Source: Enterocloster asparagiformis (GTDB lineage: Bacteria > Bacillota > Clostridia > Lachnospirales > Lachnospiraceae). Taken from it: DNA of 54,877 nt. The DNA lies in contig JAGZSY010000035.1 of assembly GCA_018380885.1 (NCBI GenBank), forward strand, positions 1-54,877, written 5' to 3'. Numbering within the stretch: position 1 is the first letter of the stretch; each line of letters begins with the position of its first letter. Position numbers and translations under genes: made by a program. Positions 25,075 to 34,040 of the stretch are shown in pieces. The notes below the pieces were generated by a model. It made no database searches and was not told the origin of the DNA. It saw only the letters and a program-made list of their open reading frames with translations.

Positions 25075-26106
25075 ATGGCAGTAAAAGTAGCGATTAATGG
25101 TTTTGGACGTATTGGACGTCTGGCTTTCCGTCAGATGTTCGGAGCTGAAGGTTATGATGTTGTTGCAATCAACGATCTGACTGATCCCAAGATGCTTGCT
25201 CATCTGTTAAAGTATGATACCGCTCAGGGCGGATATGCCGGACGTTTAGGCGAGGGCCTGCACACCGTTGCGGCCGGCGAGGGCTGCATCATCGTGGACG
25301 GCAAGGAAATCACCATTTACAAAGAGCCCAAGGCTGCTGACCTGCCGTGGGGAGAGATCGGTGTTGACGTAGTTTTAGAGTGCACCGGTTTCTATTGCTC
25401 CAAAGATAAAGCTCAGGCTCACATCGATGCTGGCGCCAAGAAGGTGGTTATCTCCGCTCCGGCCGGCAACGATTTAAAGACCATCGTTTACAGCGTAAAC
25501 GAGAACACACTGACCGCTGAGGATACCATCATTTCCGCAGCTTCCTGCACCACCAACTGCTTAGCTCCCATGGCGAAGGCTCTGAACGACTACGCTCCCA
25601 TCCAGAGCGGTATCATGAGCACCATCCACGCTTACACCGGCGATCAGATGATCCTGGACGGACCGCACAGAAAAGGCGATCTGAGAAGAGCAAGAGCTGG
25701 CGCTGCCAACATCGTTCCCAACTCCACCGGCGCTGCCAAGGCAATCGGCCTGGTTATCCCGGAGCTGAACGGCAAGCTGATCGGTTCCGCACAGCGTGTT
25801 CCGGTTCCGACCGGTTCCACCACCATCTTAACCGCTGTTGTTAAGAAGGCCGGCGTTACCAAGGAAGAGATCAACGCCGTTATGAAGGCAGCTGCTTCCG
25901 AGTCCTATGGCTACAACGAGGATCCCATCGTTTCCTCCGACGTAATCGGCATGAAGTACGGCTCCCTGTTCGACGCAACCCAGACCATGGTTTGCCAGAT
26001 CGCAGACGACCTGTACGAGGTTCAGGTTGTTGCCTGGTACGACAACGAGAACTCCTACACCAGCCAGATGGTTAGAACCATCAAGTACTTCGCTGAGCTG
26101 GCGTAA
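25075..26106 (+). CDS. gapA: Glyceraldehyde-3-phosphate dehydrogenase
   Basis: 343 residues, ATG after AGGAGGAATTGATC. Converts glyceraldehyde-3-phosphate, NAD and phosphate to 1,3-bisphosphoglycerate in the cytosol. The Rossmann start [16 protein letters not shown], catalytic Cys158 in SCTTNCLAP, the HAYTGDQ segment with the catalytic His, the phosphate-site motif STGAAKAIG and the C-terminal [12 protein letters not shown] are present. Codon use shifts toward a highly expressed style compared with the signalling genes. A strong promoter and a terminator isolate it from pgk. Confidence 0.97.
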   Translation: MAVKVAINGFGRIGRLAFRQMFGAEGYDVVAINDLTDPKMLAHLLKYDTAQGGYAGRLGEGLHTVAAGEGCIIVDGKEITIYKEPKAADLPWGEIGVDVVLECTGFYCSKDKAQAHIDAGAKKVVISAPAGNDLKTIVYSVNENTLTAEDTIISAASCTTNCLAPMAKALNDYAPIQSGIMSTIHAYTGDQMILDGPHRKGDLRRARAGAANIVPNSTGAAKAIGLVIPELNGKLIGSAQRVPVPTGSTTILTAVVKKAGVTKEEINAVMKAAASESYGYNEDPIVSSDVIGMKYGSLFDATQTMVCQIADDLYEVQVVAWYDNENSYTSQMVRTIKYFAELA

Positions 26107-26150
26107 TCGGAACACCTCAATAAAAGTACGAAGATTTAGTAGACTCATGA

Positions 26151-26182
26151 AGGGTCCGGTCGTTTGGACCGGGCCCTTTTTA
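26151..26182 (+). terminator. gapA terminator
   Basis: AGGGTCCGGTC/GACCGGGCCCT, 11 bp stem (one T-G pair), loop GTTTG, tail TTTTTAA. Partial read-through could feed pgk, for which no separate promoter is obvious. Confidence 0.9.
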
Positions 26183-26255
26183 AGCGCAAAGCGCCGGCTT
26201 GCGGCAAAATGCCGTTAGAACATGGGCCGGCGATCATCTGAAAGGGGATTTAAAT

Positions 26256-27473
26256 ATGTTAAACAAGAAAACAGTTGACGATCTGAAGGATTTACAGGGC
26301 AAGAAGGTACTGGTTCGCTGCGATTTCAATGTTCCGTTAAAAGAGGGCGTGATCCAGAACTACAACCGCATCGACGGCGCCATTCCCACCATCAAGAAGC
26401 TGTTAGATCAGGGCGCGAAGGTGATTCTCTGCTCCCATCTGGGCAAGCCCAAGGGCCAGCCGCTGCCCGAGATGAGCCTGGCTCCCGTGGCTCCCGCTCT
26501 GAGCGAGAGACTGGGCGTCCAGGTGAAGTTCGTGGACGATCCCCAGGTGACCGGCGAGGAGACGAAGAAGGTTGCCGCCGAGTTGAAGGACGGCGAGGTT
26601 CTGCTGCTCCAGAACACCCGTTACAGAATTGAGGAGACCAAGTACAAAGAGGGCGACGCTGCCACGGAAGCCTACGCCAAGGAGCTGGCTGATCTTTGCG
26701 ACGGCGGCGTGTTCGTGGACGACGCCTTCGGAACCGCTCACAGAGCGCACTGCTCCAATGTGGGCGTTACCAAGTACACCAAGGAGAACGTGGTTGGCTA
26801 CCTGATGCAGAAGGAGATCAAGTTCCTGGGCCAGGCCGTTGAGAACCCGGTTCGTCCCTTTGTTGCAATCCTGGGCGGCGCTAAGGTTTCCGACAAGATC
26901 AACGTGATCAACAACCTGTTGGACAAGGTGGACACCCTGATCATCGGCGGCGGCATGGCTTACACCTTTGCCAAGGCTCAGGGCCAGGAGATCGGCAACT
27001 CCCTGTGCGAGGCGGATAAGCTGGACTACGCTCTGGAGATGGTGAAAAAGGCTGAGGAGAAGGGCGTTAAGCTGCTGCTTCCCGTAGACCACGTGGAAGG
27101 CAAGGAGTTCTCCAACGACACCGAGCACAAGGTTGTGGACGTGATCGACGCTGGCTGGTCCGGCTTCGACATCGGACCCAAGACCATCGAGCTGTACAAG
27201 GAGGCTTTAAAGGGCGCCAAGACCGTTGTGTGGAACGGACCCATGGGCGTATTTGAATTCTCCAACTTTGCGGAGGGAACACTGGAAATCTGCCGCGCGG
27301 TAGCCGAGCTGGCTGACGCGACCACCGTAATCGGCGGCGGCGACTCTGTGAACGCTGTGAAGAGACTGGGCTTTGCGGACAAGATGACCCACATCTCCAC
27401 CGGCGGCGGCGCTTCCCTGGAATTCCTGGAAGGCAAGGAGCTGCCCGGCGTGGCTGCGGCTGACAACGCCTGA
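26256..27473 (+). CDS. pgk: Phosphoglycerate kinase
   Basis: 405 residues, ATG after AAAGGGGATTTAAAT. Transfers phosphate from 1,3-bisphosphoglycerate to [19 protein letters not shown], the substrate loop [29 protein letters not shown], the NGPMGVFE segment and the nucleotide motif GGGDSVNAV are present in the usual order and length. Follows gapA by 150 bp. Confidence 0.97.
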   Translation: MLNKKTVDDLKDLQGKKVLVRCDFNVPLKEGVIQNYNRIDGAIPTIKKLLDQGAKVILCSHLGKPKGQPLPEMSLAPVAPALSERLGVQVKFVDDPQVTGEETKKVAAELKDGEVLLLQNTRYRIEETKYKEGDAATEAYAKELADLCDGGVFVDDAFGTAHRAHCSNVGVTKYTKENVVGYLMQKEIKFLGQAVENPVRPFVAILGGAKVSDKINVINNLLDKVDTLIIGGGMAYTFAKAQGQEIGNSLCEADKLDYALEMVKKAEEKGVKLLLPVDHVEGKEFSNDTEHKVVDVIDAGWSGFDIGPKTIELYKEALKGAKTVVWNGPMGVFEFSNFAEGTLEICRAVAELADATTVIGGGDSVNAVKRLGFADKMTHISTGGGASLEFLEGKELPGVAAADNA

Positions 27474-27495
27474 TTGATGTTTGTGAAATGACGAC

Positions 27496-27522
27496 GGCCC
27501 CCTGTGAACAAGGGGGCCTTTG
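27496..27522 (+). terminator. Hairpin between pgk and tpiA
   Basis: GGCCCCCT/AGGGGGCC with loop GTGAACA and only TTTG after it. Probably an attenuating or RNA-stabilising hairpin rather than a full stop, since tpiA follows 34 bp later. Confidence 0.6.
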
Positions 27523-27555
27523 AGGGATAACGCACATAAAAGGAGAAGTTTAAAA

Positions 27556-28308
27556 ATGGCAAGAAAGAAAATTATCGCAGGCAACTGGAAAATGAACATG
27601 ACTCCCACCGAGGCCGAGGCCCTGGTAAACGAGTTAAAGCCCCTGGTGGCAAATGACGAGGTGGACGTGGTGTTCTGCGTGCCGGCCATCGATATTATCC
27701 CCGCTATGGAGGCTGCAAAGGGCAGCAACATCCAGATCGGCGCTGAGAATATGTACTTTGAGGAGAAGGGAGCCTTCACCGGCGAGATTTCCCCGAATAT
27801 GCTGGTGGATGCCGGCGTAAAATATGTGGTGATCGGACATTCCGAGCGTCGCGAGTATTTTGCGGAGACCGACGAGACCGTGAACAAGAAGGTGCTTAAG
27901 GCCTTCGAGCACGGCATCACCCCCATCATCTGCTGCGGCGAGTCCCTGACCCAGAGAGAGCAGGGCATCACCATCGACTGGATCCGCCAGCAGATCAAGA
28001 TCGCGTTCCTGAACGTGACCGCGGATCAGGCAAAGACCGCTGTGATCGCTTACGAGCCCATCTGGGCCATCGGAACCGGCAAGGTGGCAACCACCGAGCA
28101 GGCTGAGGAGGTCTGCGCTGCGATCCGCGCCTGCATCGGCGAGATCTACGACGAGGCGACCGCTGAGGCCATCCGCATCCAGTACGGCGGTTCCGTGTCC
28201 GCTTCCTCCGCTCCGGAGCTGTTCGCACAGGCGAACATCGACGGCGGTCTGGTGGGCGGCGCTTCCCTGAAGCCGGATTTCGGAAAGATTGTCAATTACA
28301 ACAAGTAA
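27556..28308 (+). CDS. tpiA: Triosephosphate isomerase
   Basis: 250 residues, ATG after AGGAGAAG. Interconverts dihydroxyacetone phosphate and glyceraldehyde-3-phosphate. IIAGNWKMN (catalytic Lys), VIGHSERR (catalytic His), the [14 protein letters not shown] region (catalytic Glu and flexible loop) and [23 protein letters not shown] (phosphate loop) are intact. Confidence 0.97.
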   Translation: MARKKIIAGNWKMNMTPTEAEALVNELKPLVANDEVDVVFCVPAIDIIPAMEAAKGSNIQIGAENMYFEEKGAFTGEISPNMLVDAGVKYVVIGHSERREYFAETDETVNKKVLKAFEHGITPIICCGESLTQREQGITIDWIRQQIKIAFLNVTADQAKTAVIAYEPIWAIGTGKVATTEQAEEVCAAIRACIGEIYDEATAEAIRIQYGGSVSASSAPELFAQANIDGGLVGGASLKPDFGKIVNYNK

Positions 28309-28372
28309 AATGATGGAAGTAACGCTGCAGTTTCCCGTACTCTTCGGTTGAACAGGGAGGGGCTGCGGCAGG

Positions 28373-28438
28373 GCGAATGCTTCTTCCGCCCCGGGCGGTC
28401 CCTCGAAAAAGGGCGCTTTGGGAGGCAGAAGCATTTGC
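28373..28438 (+). other. Hairpin in the tpiA-gpmI spacer
   Basis: GCGAATGCTTCT pairs with AGAAGCATTTGC (12 bp, one G-T) around a loop of ~42 nt that can itself fold. It ends 26 bp before the gpmI start, just before its ribosome site. There is no T tract, so a processing, stability or translation-control element is more likely than a terminator. Confidence 0.45.
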
Positions 28439-28464
28439 GTGTCTTAGAAGGAGATATGAAAATT

Positions 28465-30006
28465 ATGAGCAAGAGACCAACCGTATTAATGATTCTCGAT
28501 GGTTACGGCCTGAACAAGAACTGCGATCACAACGCGGTTTGCGAGGCTAAGACCCCGGTGATGGACCAGCTGATGAGCCAGTGCCCCTTTGTGGAGGGCC
28601 AGGCCAGCGGAATGTTCGTGGGACTGCCCGACGGGCAGATGGGCAACTCCGAGGTGGGCCATCTGAACATGGGCGCGGGGCGCATCGTGTACCAGGAGCT
28701 GACCCGCATCACCAAGTCCATTCAGGACGGGGATTTCTTTGAGGTGCCGGAGTTTTTGACCGCGGTGGAGAACTGCAAGAAGAACGGCTCCGCCCTGCAC
28801 CTGTTCGGCCTGGTGTCCGACGGCGGCGTGCACAGCCACAACACCCATATCTATGGGCTGCTGGAGCTGGCTAAGAGAAGCGGACTTGACAAGGTTTACG
28901 TGCACTGCTTCCTGGACGGCCGCGACACCCCGCCGGAGTCCGGAAAGGATTTTGTGGCTCAGCTGGAGACCAAGATGGCCGAGATCGGCGTGGGTAAGGT
29001 GGCTTCCGTGATGGGACGTTACTATGCAATGGACCGGGATAAGAGATGGGACCGCGTGGAGTTGGCTTACAACGCGCTGACAAAGGGTCAGGGCAACACG
29101 GCGGCCAGCGCTACCGGCGGCATCCAGGCTTCCTATGACGACGGGAAGGCGGATGAGTTTGTGGTTCCCTTTGTGGTTGTGGAGGACGGCAAGCCTGTGG
29201 CTACGATTCAGGATCAGGATTCCGTGATTTTCTTCAACTTCCGCCCGGACCGTGCAAGGGAGATTACTAGGGCGTTCTGCGACGATGAGTTTGACGGGTT
29301 CGCGAGGGAGAAACGCCTGGATCTGGTGTATGTGTGCTTTACGGACTATGACGAGACCATTGGGAATAAGCTGGTGGCGTTCCGCAAGGAGAGTATTACC
29401 AATACCTTCGGAGAGTTCCTGGCGGCGCACGGCAAGACGCAGGTGAGGATTGCGGAGACGGAGAAGTATGCACATGTGACGTTCTTCTTTAACGGAGGCG
29501 TGGAGGAGCCCAACCAGGGCGAGGACCGGATTCTGGTGCCGTCGCCTAAGGAGGTTGCGACCTATGATCTGAAGCCGGAGATGAGCGCGCCGCAGGTTTG
29601 CGATAAGCTGGTGGAGGCGATTAAGTCCGACAAATACGACGTGGTGATTATCAATTTCGCTAACCCGGATATGGTGGGCCATACGGGCGTGGAGGACGCG
29701 GCGATCAAGGCGATTGAGACGGTGGACGCCTGCGTTGGACGCGCGGTGGAGGCGATTAAGGAAGTGGACGGCGTGATGTTTATCTGCGCGGACCACGGAA
29801 ATGCGGAGCAGCTGGTGGATTATGTGACCGGCGATCCGTTTACGGCGCATACGACGAATCCGGTGCCCTTTATTCTGGTGAATGCGGATCCTGGGGTTAA
29901 GCTGCGCGAGGGCGGGGCGTTGTGTGATATTGTGCCGACCCTGATTGAGCTGATGGGGATGGAACAGCCGAAGGAGATGACTGGGAAATCTTTGTTGGTG
30001 AAGTAA
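28465..30006 (+). CDS. gpmI: 2,3-bisphosphoglycerate-independent phosphoglycerate mutase
   Basis: 513 residues. Two in-frame ATGs follow AAGGAGAT: 28456 at only 2 nt and 28465 at 11 nt; the second gives the usual [15 protein letters not shown] start. Metal-dependent interconversion of 3- and 2-phosphoglycerate. The phosphoserine motif [23 protein letters not shown]-type segment ([12 protein letters not shown]), [19 protein letters not shown], and C-terminal CADHGNAEQ with HTTNPVPF are present. From ~29260 on, third-base use drifts from C/G toward T, without a break in the frame. Confidence 0.95.
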   Translation: MSKRPTVLMILDGYGLNKNCDHNAVCEAKTPVMDQLMSQCPFVEGQASGMFVGLPDGQMGNSEVGHLNMGAGRIVYQELTRITKSIQDGDFFEVPEFLTAVENCKKNGSALHLFGLVSDGGVHSHNTHIYGLLELAKRSGLDKVYVHCFLDGRDTPPESGKDFVAQLETKMAEIGVGKVASVMGRYYAMDRDKRWDRVELAYNALTKGQGNTAASATGGIQASYDDGKADEFVVPFVVVEDGKPVATIQDQDSVIFFNFRPDRAREITRAFCDDEFDGFAREKRLDLVYVCFTDYDETIGNKLVAFRKESITNTFGEFLAAHGKTQVRIAETEKYAHVTFFFNGGVEEPNQGEDRILVPSPKEVATYDLKPEMSAPQVCDKLVEAIKSDKYDVVIINFANPDMVGHTGVEDAAIKAIETVDACVGRAVEAIKEVDGVMFICADHGNAEQLVDYVTGDPFTAHTTNPVPFILVNADPGVKLREGGALCDIVPTLIELMGMEQPKEMTGKSLLVK

Positions 30007-30030
30007 GACAGAAGGATAGAGAAAAAATAG

Positions 30031-30074
30031 GCCGTGCCGGCCCTGGAATTGTATCAGGGGGCGCGGCTTTTTTT
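30031..30074 (+). terminator. gpmI terminator
   Basis: GCCGTGCC/GGCGCGGC with an inner CCCTG/CAGGG, followed by TTTTTTT. Confidence 0.85.
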
Positions 30075-30126
30075 GATGCATCCGTTCGTGAGGCGGCGGG
30101 AACTGGGGCTGGAGACTCCAGGTCTC

Positions 30127-30295
30127 CGCGATGGCAGCGTCTAAGGGGGAAGGAACACGAAAAGGCGGGCACCGCTCCGAGCTCCGGCGCCGGCCTGATG
30201 CCGGCCCCTCCGCCTCCGCTTTGCTCCGGGCTTTGAGAGCCCTGCGCAATCCCACCTTTTCGCGTCCCTTCCCCCTAAGTCGCTGCGAATCGCTC
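30127..30295. repeat. Long imperfect inverted repeat (~170 bp), possible palindromic repeat element
   Basis: The arm at 30144-30169 (AGGGGGAAGGAACACGAAAAG...) pairs with 30251-30276 (CCTTTTCGCGTCCCTTCCCCCT) at 23 of 26 positions, and outer segments (gcgatggcagcg / cgctgcgaatcgc) extend the pairing. The centre contains further small hairpins (CCGGC...GCCGG, GGGCTtt...AGCCC). There is no ORF with a ribosome site. It could be a MITE/REP-like repeat or a structured RNA. The remainder of 30075-30398 shows nothing else. Confidence 0.55.
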
Positions 30296-30398
30296 CAAAG
30301 TCGCCTCCATCCCCGGTTTCCGTCGCCTCACCCGCTAGGGTGTGGGTAAATAGGGGACATTGTTGGGGGGTGAGTTTGGAATGGATTGGTTATATTTG

Positions 30399-31205
30399 TT
30401 AGTTTACTTTTGAAAACTGATTTATTAAGTGATCCATTGTATTGACGTCCGTGTACAAATTTTGGATAAACATATAATGATTATCGACGATTCGACAGTA
30501 GTAATCTGTGTATACGCCGCTGTCTGTATAGCAGGAAACGTATTTATATGGATAGCCGCCAACGGTTTTGTCTGTAACCTCTGTTTTGGAAGCTCCTGTT
30601 TGGGCGCTTATTCCATCGGCGTAAATGGTGAGCAGTCCTTCTGGTGATTGTGCGTTTGTATCGGGCATTTTTACATAATAAACAGATAGATAGTTATAAT
30701 TGTCGGAAGTGCCAAATGCAAAATCAACGGAACTTGCATTTTTTACTACATTGGAATTAAAATATTTCACCTCATAATTATCTGGGAAGGTAATTTTATA
30801 ATCAGCCCATGGATTTATGAAGGTTGAACCTGAAAAATATCCGGGTTCCAATGTATGATTGAACTCAACATTATCTGTTTGATATAATAGTGCGCCGCTT
30901 TTATCATAGACGTGTATATATTTCGGAAAGTGTATCTTACATGATGAGGCCATAACTCCGGAATCGTCAAAGTAATAGTAGTTAAATCCTATTTTTTGAT
31001 CTCCTGTAAGACGGTAACCATTTTGATCAAAGTAGTACCATGAGTTATCTATTTGTTTCCATTCTTCTTTAGGATAACTGCCATCATCGTTTTGATATGC
31101 CCACCCATTTGCATCCTGCTGCCATGCGGCAAGACTTGAAAACGAAATAGATACAGAAAAGACGGCTGTTAATCCAATTATTTTTACCCATTTTTTTAGT
31201 CTCAT
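30399..31205 (-). CDS. Secreted cell-wall-binding repeat protein, AT-rich
   Basis: 268 residues, ATG after GGGGAGGATAAA. A signal peptide (~1-26, ending SSLAAW) is followed by choline-binding-type repeats (AWQQDANGWAYQNDDGSYPK, WYYFDQNGYRLTG, YYYFDDSGVMAS) at ~27-90, and a C-terminal ~170-residue domain I do not recognise (YLSVYYVKMP, GGYPYKYVSCYTDSG). The composition is much more AT-rich than its neighbours, a sign of horizontal origin, and it lies next to the palindromic repeat. Probable surface protein attached to wall polymers. Confidence 0.75.
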   Translation of the reverse strand: MRLKKWVKIIGLTAVFSVSISFSSLAAWQQDANGWAYQNDDGSYPKEEWKQIDNSWYYFDQNGYRLTGDQKIGFNYYYFDDSGVMASSCKIHFPKYIHVYDKSGALLYQTDNVEFNHTLEPGYFSGSTFINPWADYKITFPDNYEVKYFNSNVVKNASSVDFAFGTSDNYNYLSVYYVKMPDTNAQSPEGLLTIYADGISAQTGASKTEVTDKTVGGYPYKYVSCYTDSGVYTDYYCRIVDNHYMFIQNLYTDVNTMDHLINQFSKVN

Positions 31206-31403
31206 TTTATCCTCCCCTTTGCAGTGGTCATCGTTTCTTAACAAATAGTATACCATAAATGAAAACATAAGTAAAATCTGAATGAAAGAGGCAGATAGAG
31301 ACTTTGAAATGAGACGTTTATTTCCATGTCTTTAATAGGCGGCCACTTTTATTCCGGCGTAAGTGGAGTTTCGCATTTCATAATGTTTTTTGGATAGAAA
31401 AAA

Positions 31404-31444
31404 AGAGCTGCTGCTCCGGTTCATCGGCCGGAGTAGCAGCTCTT
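31404..31444 (-). terminator. Terminator of the antiporter gene
   Basis: On the minus strand AGAGCTGCTACTCCGG pairs with CCGGAGCAGCAGCTCT and is followed by TTTTTTTC. Confidence 0.9.
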
Positions 31445-31453
31445 TGCTTGGGG

Positions 31454-32776
31454 TTATGAGTGATGGGACGCCGCCAGCTCCAAAGCTGCTTCGGAGGCCA
31501 GATCCTGGGAGGCGACTTTCTGGGGGGCGTCGGCGGGCTGCTCGGGTTTGGCCGCTTTGGCGGCGGGTTTGGTCTCGGCCTTCTTCTCCGGGATACTGCC
31601 GGAGAGGCGGATGGCGGCTTTGGCGCAGGCAGGGCCTACCATCTCATAGAGGATTCCGCTGGACAGGATGATCGTGGAGAGCATCTCGCCGCTGGCGGCC
31701 GGAAGCATTCTCTGGCCGAGCACGGCCAGGCCGATGGATACGCCTGCCTGGGGAATCAGGGCCAGGCCGAAATATTTCTTCACCTCAGGAGTCGCATTGG
31801 TGACCCAGGCGCCCAGGGAGGAGCCGAGGTATTTGCCCACGATGCGGACCAGGAAGTAGATTACGCCCACGAAGCCCGCGCTGATCAGGCTGGGCAGAGA
31901 GAGCCGCATGCCGGACAGCACGAAGAACATAACCAACAGGGGCGGGGTGAACTGGTTCAGCTGCTTGAACAGGTGCTTGTTGCCGCTGGTGTTGATGTAG
32001 ATGGTGCCGGAGGCCATGCAGGCCAGCAGCGGGGACACGTTCATGGTGGAGCAGAAGCCTGCCACGCCCATGATGCACACGCAGGCCAGCACCAGGCTGT
32101 GGTCTTTGCTGCGGCGCTCGTGGATCAGCTTGCTGAGGAGCCAGCCGCTTCCGCCTCCGATCAGCAGAGCGATAATATTGAAGAGAATGGGCAGCAGAAG
32201 CTGGGTCATATTCAGTCCGCCTTCGCCTGCGGTGGCCTGCACGATGGCGGCGCACACGCTGAAAGCAATCAGGGCAACGGCGTCGTCCAGCGCGACTACC
32301 TGTAAGATTGTGTCGATAAAGTGGCCCTTCGCCTTGTACTGGCGGATGGTCATGATCGTGGAAGCCGGCGCGGTGGCGCAGCCGATGGCGCCAAGGAGCA
32401 GCGAGAAGGGCAGCGACAGCCCTAACAGCAGCATGACGATGGTGATCAGGACCCCGGCGGTGAGGGATTCAAACAGAGTCAGGATAACGACCTTGATTCC
32501 GCTCTTTTTCAGAGCCGAGAGCTTGAAGTATTTGCCCACGCCGAAGGCGATGAAGGCCAACGCAACGTCTGTGATGAAATCCATCTGGCTGATGTACTCC
32601 TGGGGAACCAGGTGCAGGCACCAGGGTCCGATCAAAACGCCGGACAGAATATATCCGGTAACGTTGGGAAGGTGCGCCAGTTTGGTGAGCCTTGTGAATA
32701 GAAATCCGGAAATCAGCATAATCGCTGCGGTGAGGATGATTCCGGAACCATGAAGATTTAATAAAATTTGAGCCAT
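31454..32776 (-). CDS. CPA2-type cation:proton antiporter (KefB/NapA-like)
   Basis: 440 residues, ATG after GGAAAGGGGAGTATCACT. About 12 hydrophobic segments cover residues 10-385; the pattern LTKLAHLPNVTGYILSGVLI and LDDAVALIAFSVCAAI (acidic pair in the ion path) is typical of CPA2 Na+/H+ and K+/H+ exchangers. The soluble tail (~390-440) is Ala/Lys/Pro-rich, with no RCK/TrkA-N nucleotide domain. Expected to exchange a monovalent cation for protons. Divergent from a LysR regulator and preceded by a ~180-nt structured leader. Confidence 0.85.
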   Translation of the reverse strand: MAQILLNLHGSGIILTAAIMLISGFLFTRLTKLAHLPNVTGYILSGVLIGPWCLHLVPQEYISQMDFITDVALAFIAFGVGKYFKLSALKKSGIKVVILTLFESLTAGVLITIVMLLLGLSLPFSLLLGAIGCATAPASTIMTIRQYKAKGHFIDTILQVVALDDAVALIAFSVCAAIVQATAGEGGLNMTQLLLPILFNIIALLIGGGSGWLLSKLIHERRSKDHSLVLACVCIMGVAGFCSTMNVSPLLACMASGTIYINTSGNKHLFKQLNQFTPPLLVMFFVLSGMRLSLPSLISAGFVGVIYFLVRIVGKYLGSSLGAWVTNATPEVKKYFGLALIPQAGVSIGLAVLGQRMLPAASGEMLSTIILSSGILYEMVGPACAKAAIRLSGSIPEKKAETKPAAKAAKPEQPADAPQKVASQDLASEAALELAASHHS

Positions 32777-32827
32777 AGTGATACTCCCCTTTCCATTATG
32801 TATAACTGATACATCATGTCATAGCTC

Positions 32828-32913
32828 AAAGCCGTGTATATATGAAATGCCGGAAATCATGCGGTAAATGCTACGGTCACAGGCTTTCCAGCCTTTCATA
32901 CATAAGCGGCTTT
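32828..32913 (-). promoter_or_regulatory. Structured leader RNA upstream of the antiporter (candidate riboswitch)
   Basis: On the minus strand the two ends pair as a long helix: AAAGCCG/CGGCTTT, a 2x2 internal loop, then 11 further pairs (TATGTATGAAA/TTTCATATATA, one G-T). Inside are the hairpin GGCT-GGAA-AGCC, with a GNRA loop only in this orientation, and a segment with CCG/CGG pairings (GACCGTAGCATTTACCGCAT). A promoter lies ~50 bp upstream and the gene starts 52 bp downstream, so this is within the 5' leader. It matches no riboswitch consensus I can recall; a LysR operator or an unrelated hairpin remain alternatives. Confidence 0.45.
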
Positions 32914-32962
32914 TATCCACGTTTTCCCCCGGTGGAATGAAGCTATTTCTTTGTTCTGCTTG

Positions 32963-32991
32963 ATTATAGTAGCGTTTGGTGATAAAATCAA
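32963..32991 (-). promoter_or_regulatory. Sigma-A promoter of the antiporter gene
   Basis: On the minus strand TTGATT (32991-32986), 17 bp, TATAAT (32968-32963). It predicts a start near 32956 and a leader of ~180 nt. Confidence 0.8.
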
Positions 32992-33047
32992 ATGATATAA
33001 ATTGATTGGGGCATAAAAAATATTTATGTAGCTGAGGAGGACAGGGT

Positions 33048-33941
33048 ATGTTTGATTCAAAGGCGAATACGCTTCTGGCAGTGGTACAAACTGGAAGTTA
33101 TACGAAAGCAGCGGCTAAACTGAATCTGACCCAGCCTGCGGTGAGTCACCATATAAAGCTGTTGGAAACGGAATTCGGTATTAAATTATTTTATAGGGAT
33201 AAAAATAAGTTGAAATTAACGCCTCAGGGGAAAATTCTCGTACAATACGCTAAGCGGGCGGCAGCTGTGTACGCGAATGCGTGCCAGGCCCTGGAGGACA
33301 GTAAGACCGGCGCTGGGCATCTGAATGTGGGCATCACCCCCACCGCCGGGGAGACCATTCTCCCCCAGGTTCTGGCCACGCTCTGCAACGAAAATCCCAA
33401 AATACATATAAACATTTGTATGAACACCATTCAAAAAATTTATAATCGTCTTAAGACCTATGAGTTGGATTTTGGAGTTGTGGAGGGGGCGGTGCCGGAC
33501 GAGAGCCTGGTGGCAACGGCTCTGGACACGGATTATCTCTGTCTGGCGGTTTCGCCCATACACAGGCTGGCCAGGGCCAAGACCGCATCCGTGGAGGATA
33601 TTCGCCACGAGAAGCTGATCCTGCGCAGCCGCAGCGCCGGCACCCGGCAGCTGTTCGAGAAGCACCTGGAGGCCAGGGGGCTGTCCCTGGAGGGCTTTAA
33701 CGTGATGATGGAGCTGGACAATGTGGCTATGATCAAGGAGCTGGTGAGCATGGATATGGGGATTACCGTGATCGCCAAGAGCGCATGCCGCGAGGAGGCG
33801 GCCGCCGGCCGGCTGGCCGTTATCCCCATCGAAAATTCCAGCATGGTCCGTCAGATCGACATCGTGTATCTGAAGGATTTCATGCACCCGGAGATCATTG
33901 AGAGCATCCGGGAGATCTATGAGCAGCTCAGGGGCAAGTAA
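33048..33941 (+). CDS. LysR family transcriptional regulator
   Basis: 297 residues, ATG after GAGGAGGACAGGGT. N-terminal winged helix (LLAVVQTGSYTKAAAKLNLT, QPAVSHHIKLLE) and a periplasmic-binding-type effector domain (~90-295). It is divergent from the cation antiporter gene and probably regulates it and itself from the shared 271-bp region. Effector unknown. Confidence 0.9.
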   Translation: MFDSKANTLLAVVQTGSYTKAAAKLNLTQPAVSHHIKLLETEFGIKLFYRDKNKLKLTPQGKILVQYAKRAAAVYANACQALEDSKTGAGHLNVGITPTAGETILPQVLATLCNENPKIHINICMNTIQKIYNRLKTYELDFGVVEGAVPDESLVATALDTDYLCLAVSPIHRLARAKTASVEDIRHEKLILRSRSAGTRQLFEKHLEARGLSLEGFNVMMELDNVAMIKELVSMDMGITVIAKSACREEAAAGRLAVIPIENSSMVRQIDIVYLKDFMHPEIIESIREIYEQLRGK

Positions 33942-33951
33942 CAGATTTAGC

Positions 33952-33980
33952 TTTTCTTTTCTATAGAAATAGGATAGAAT
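33952..33980 (+). promoter_or_regulatory. Promoter-like sequence with the gapA palindrome
   Basis: TTTTCT (weak -35), 17 bp, TAGAAT. The spacer holds TTTCTATAGAAAT and the sequence continues to GAATATAGG, matching the gapA promoter (TTTCTATAGAAAT...CAATATAGG). It would drive the gene at 34041. Confidence 0.55.
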
Positions 33981-34040
33981 ATAGGTTAGCCGGGCAGTGG
34001 AAGCTGGCGGCGTATTTGTTGGAAAGGATTATTGATTCGG

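Noticed and set aside
32828..32913. Known c-di-GMP (GEMM) or c-di-AMP riboswitch before the antiporter
   Set aside because: The conserved core strings of those classes are not present; only the fold-level similarity (GNRA loop, closing helix) is seen.
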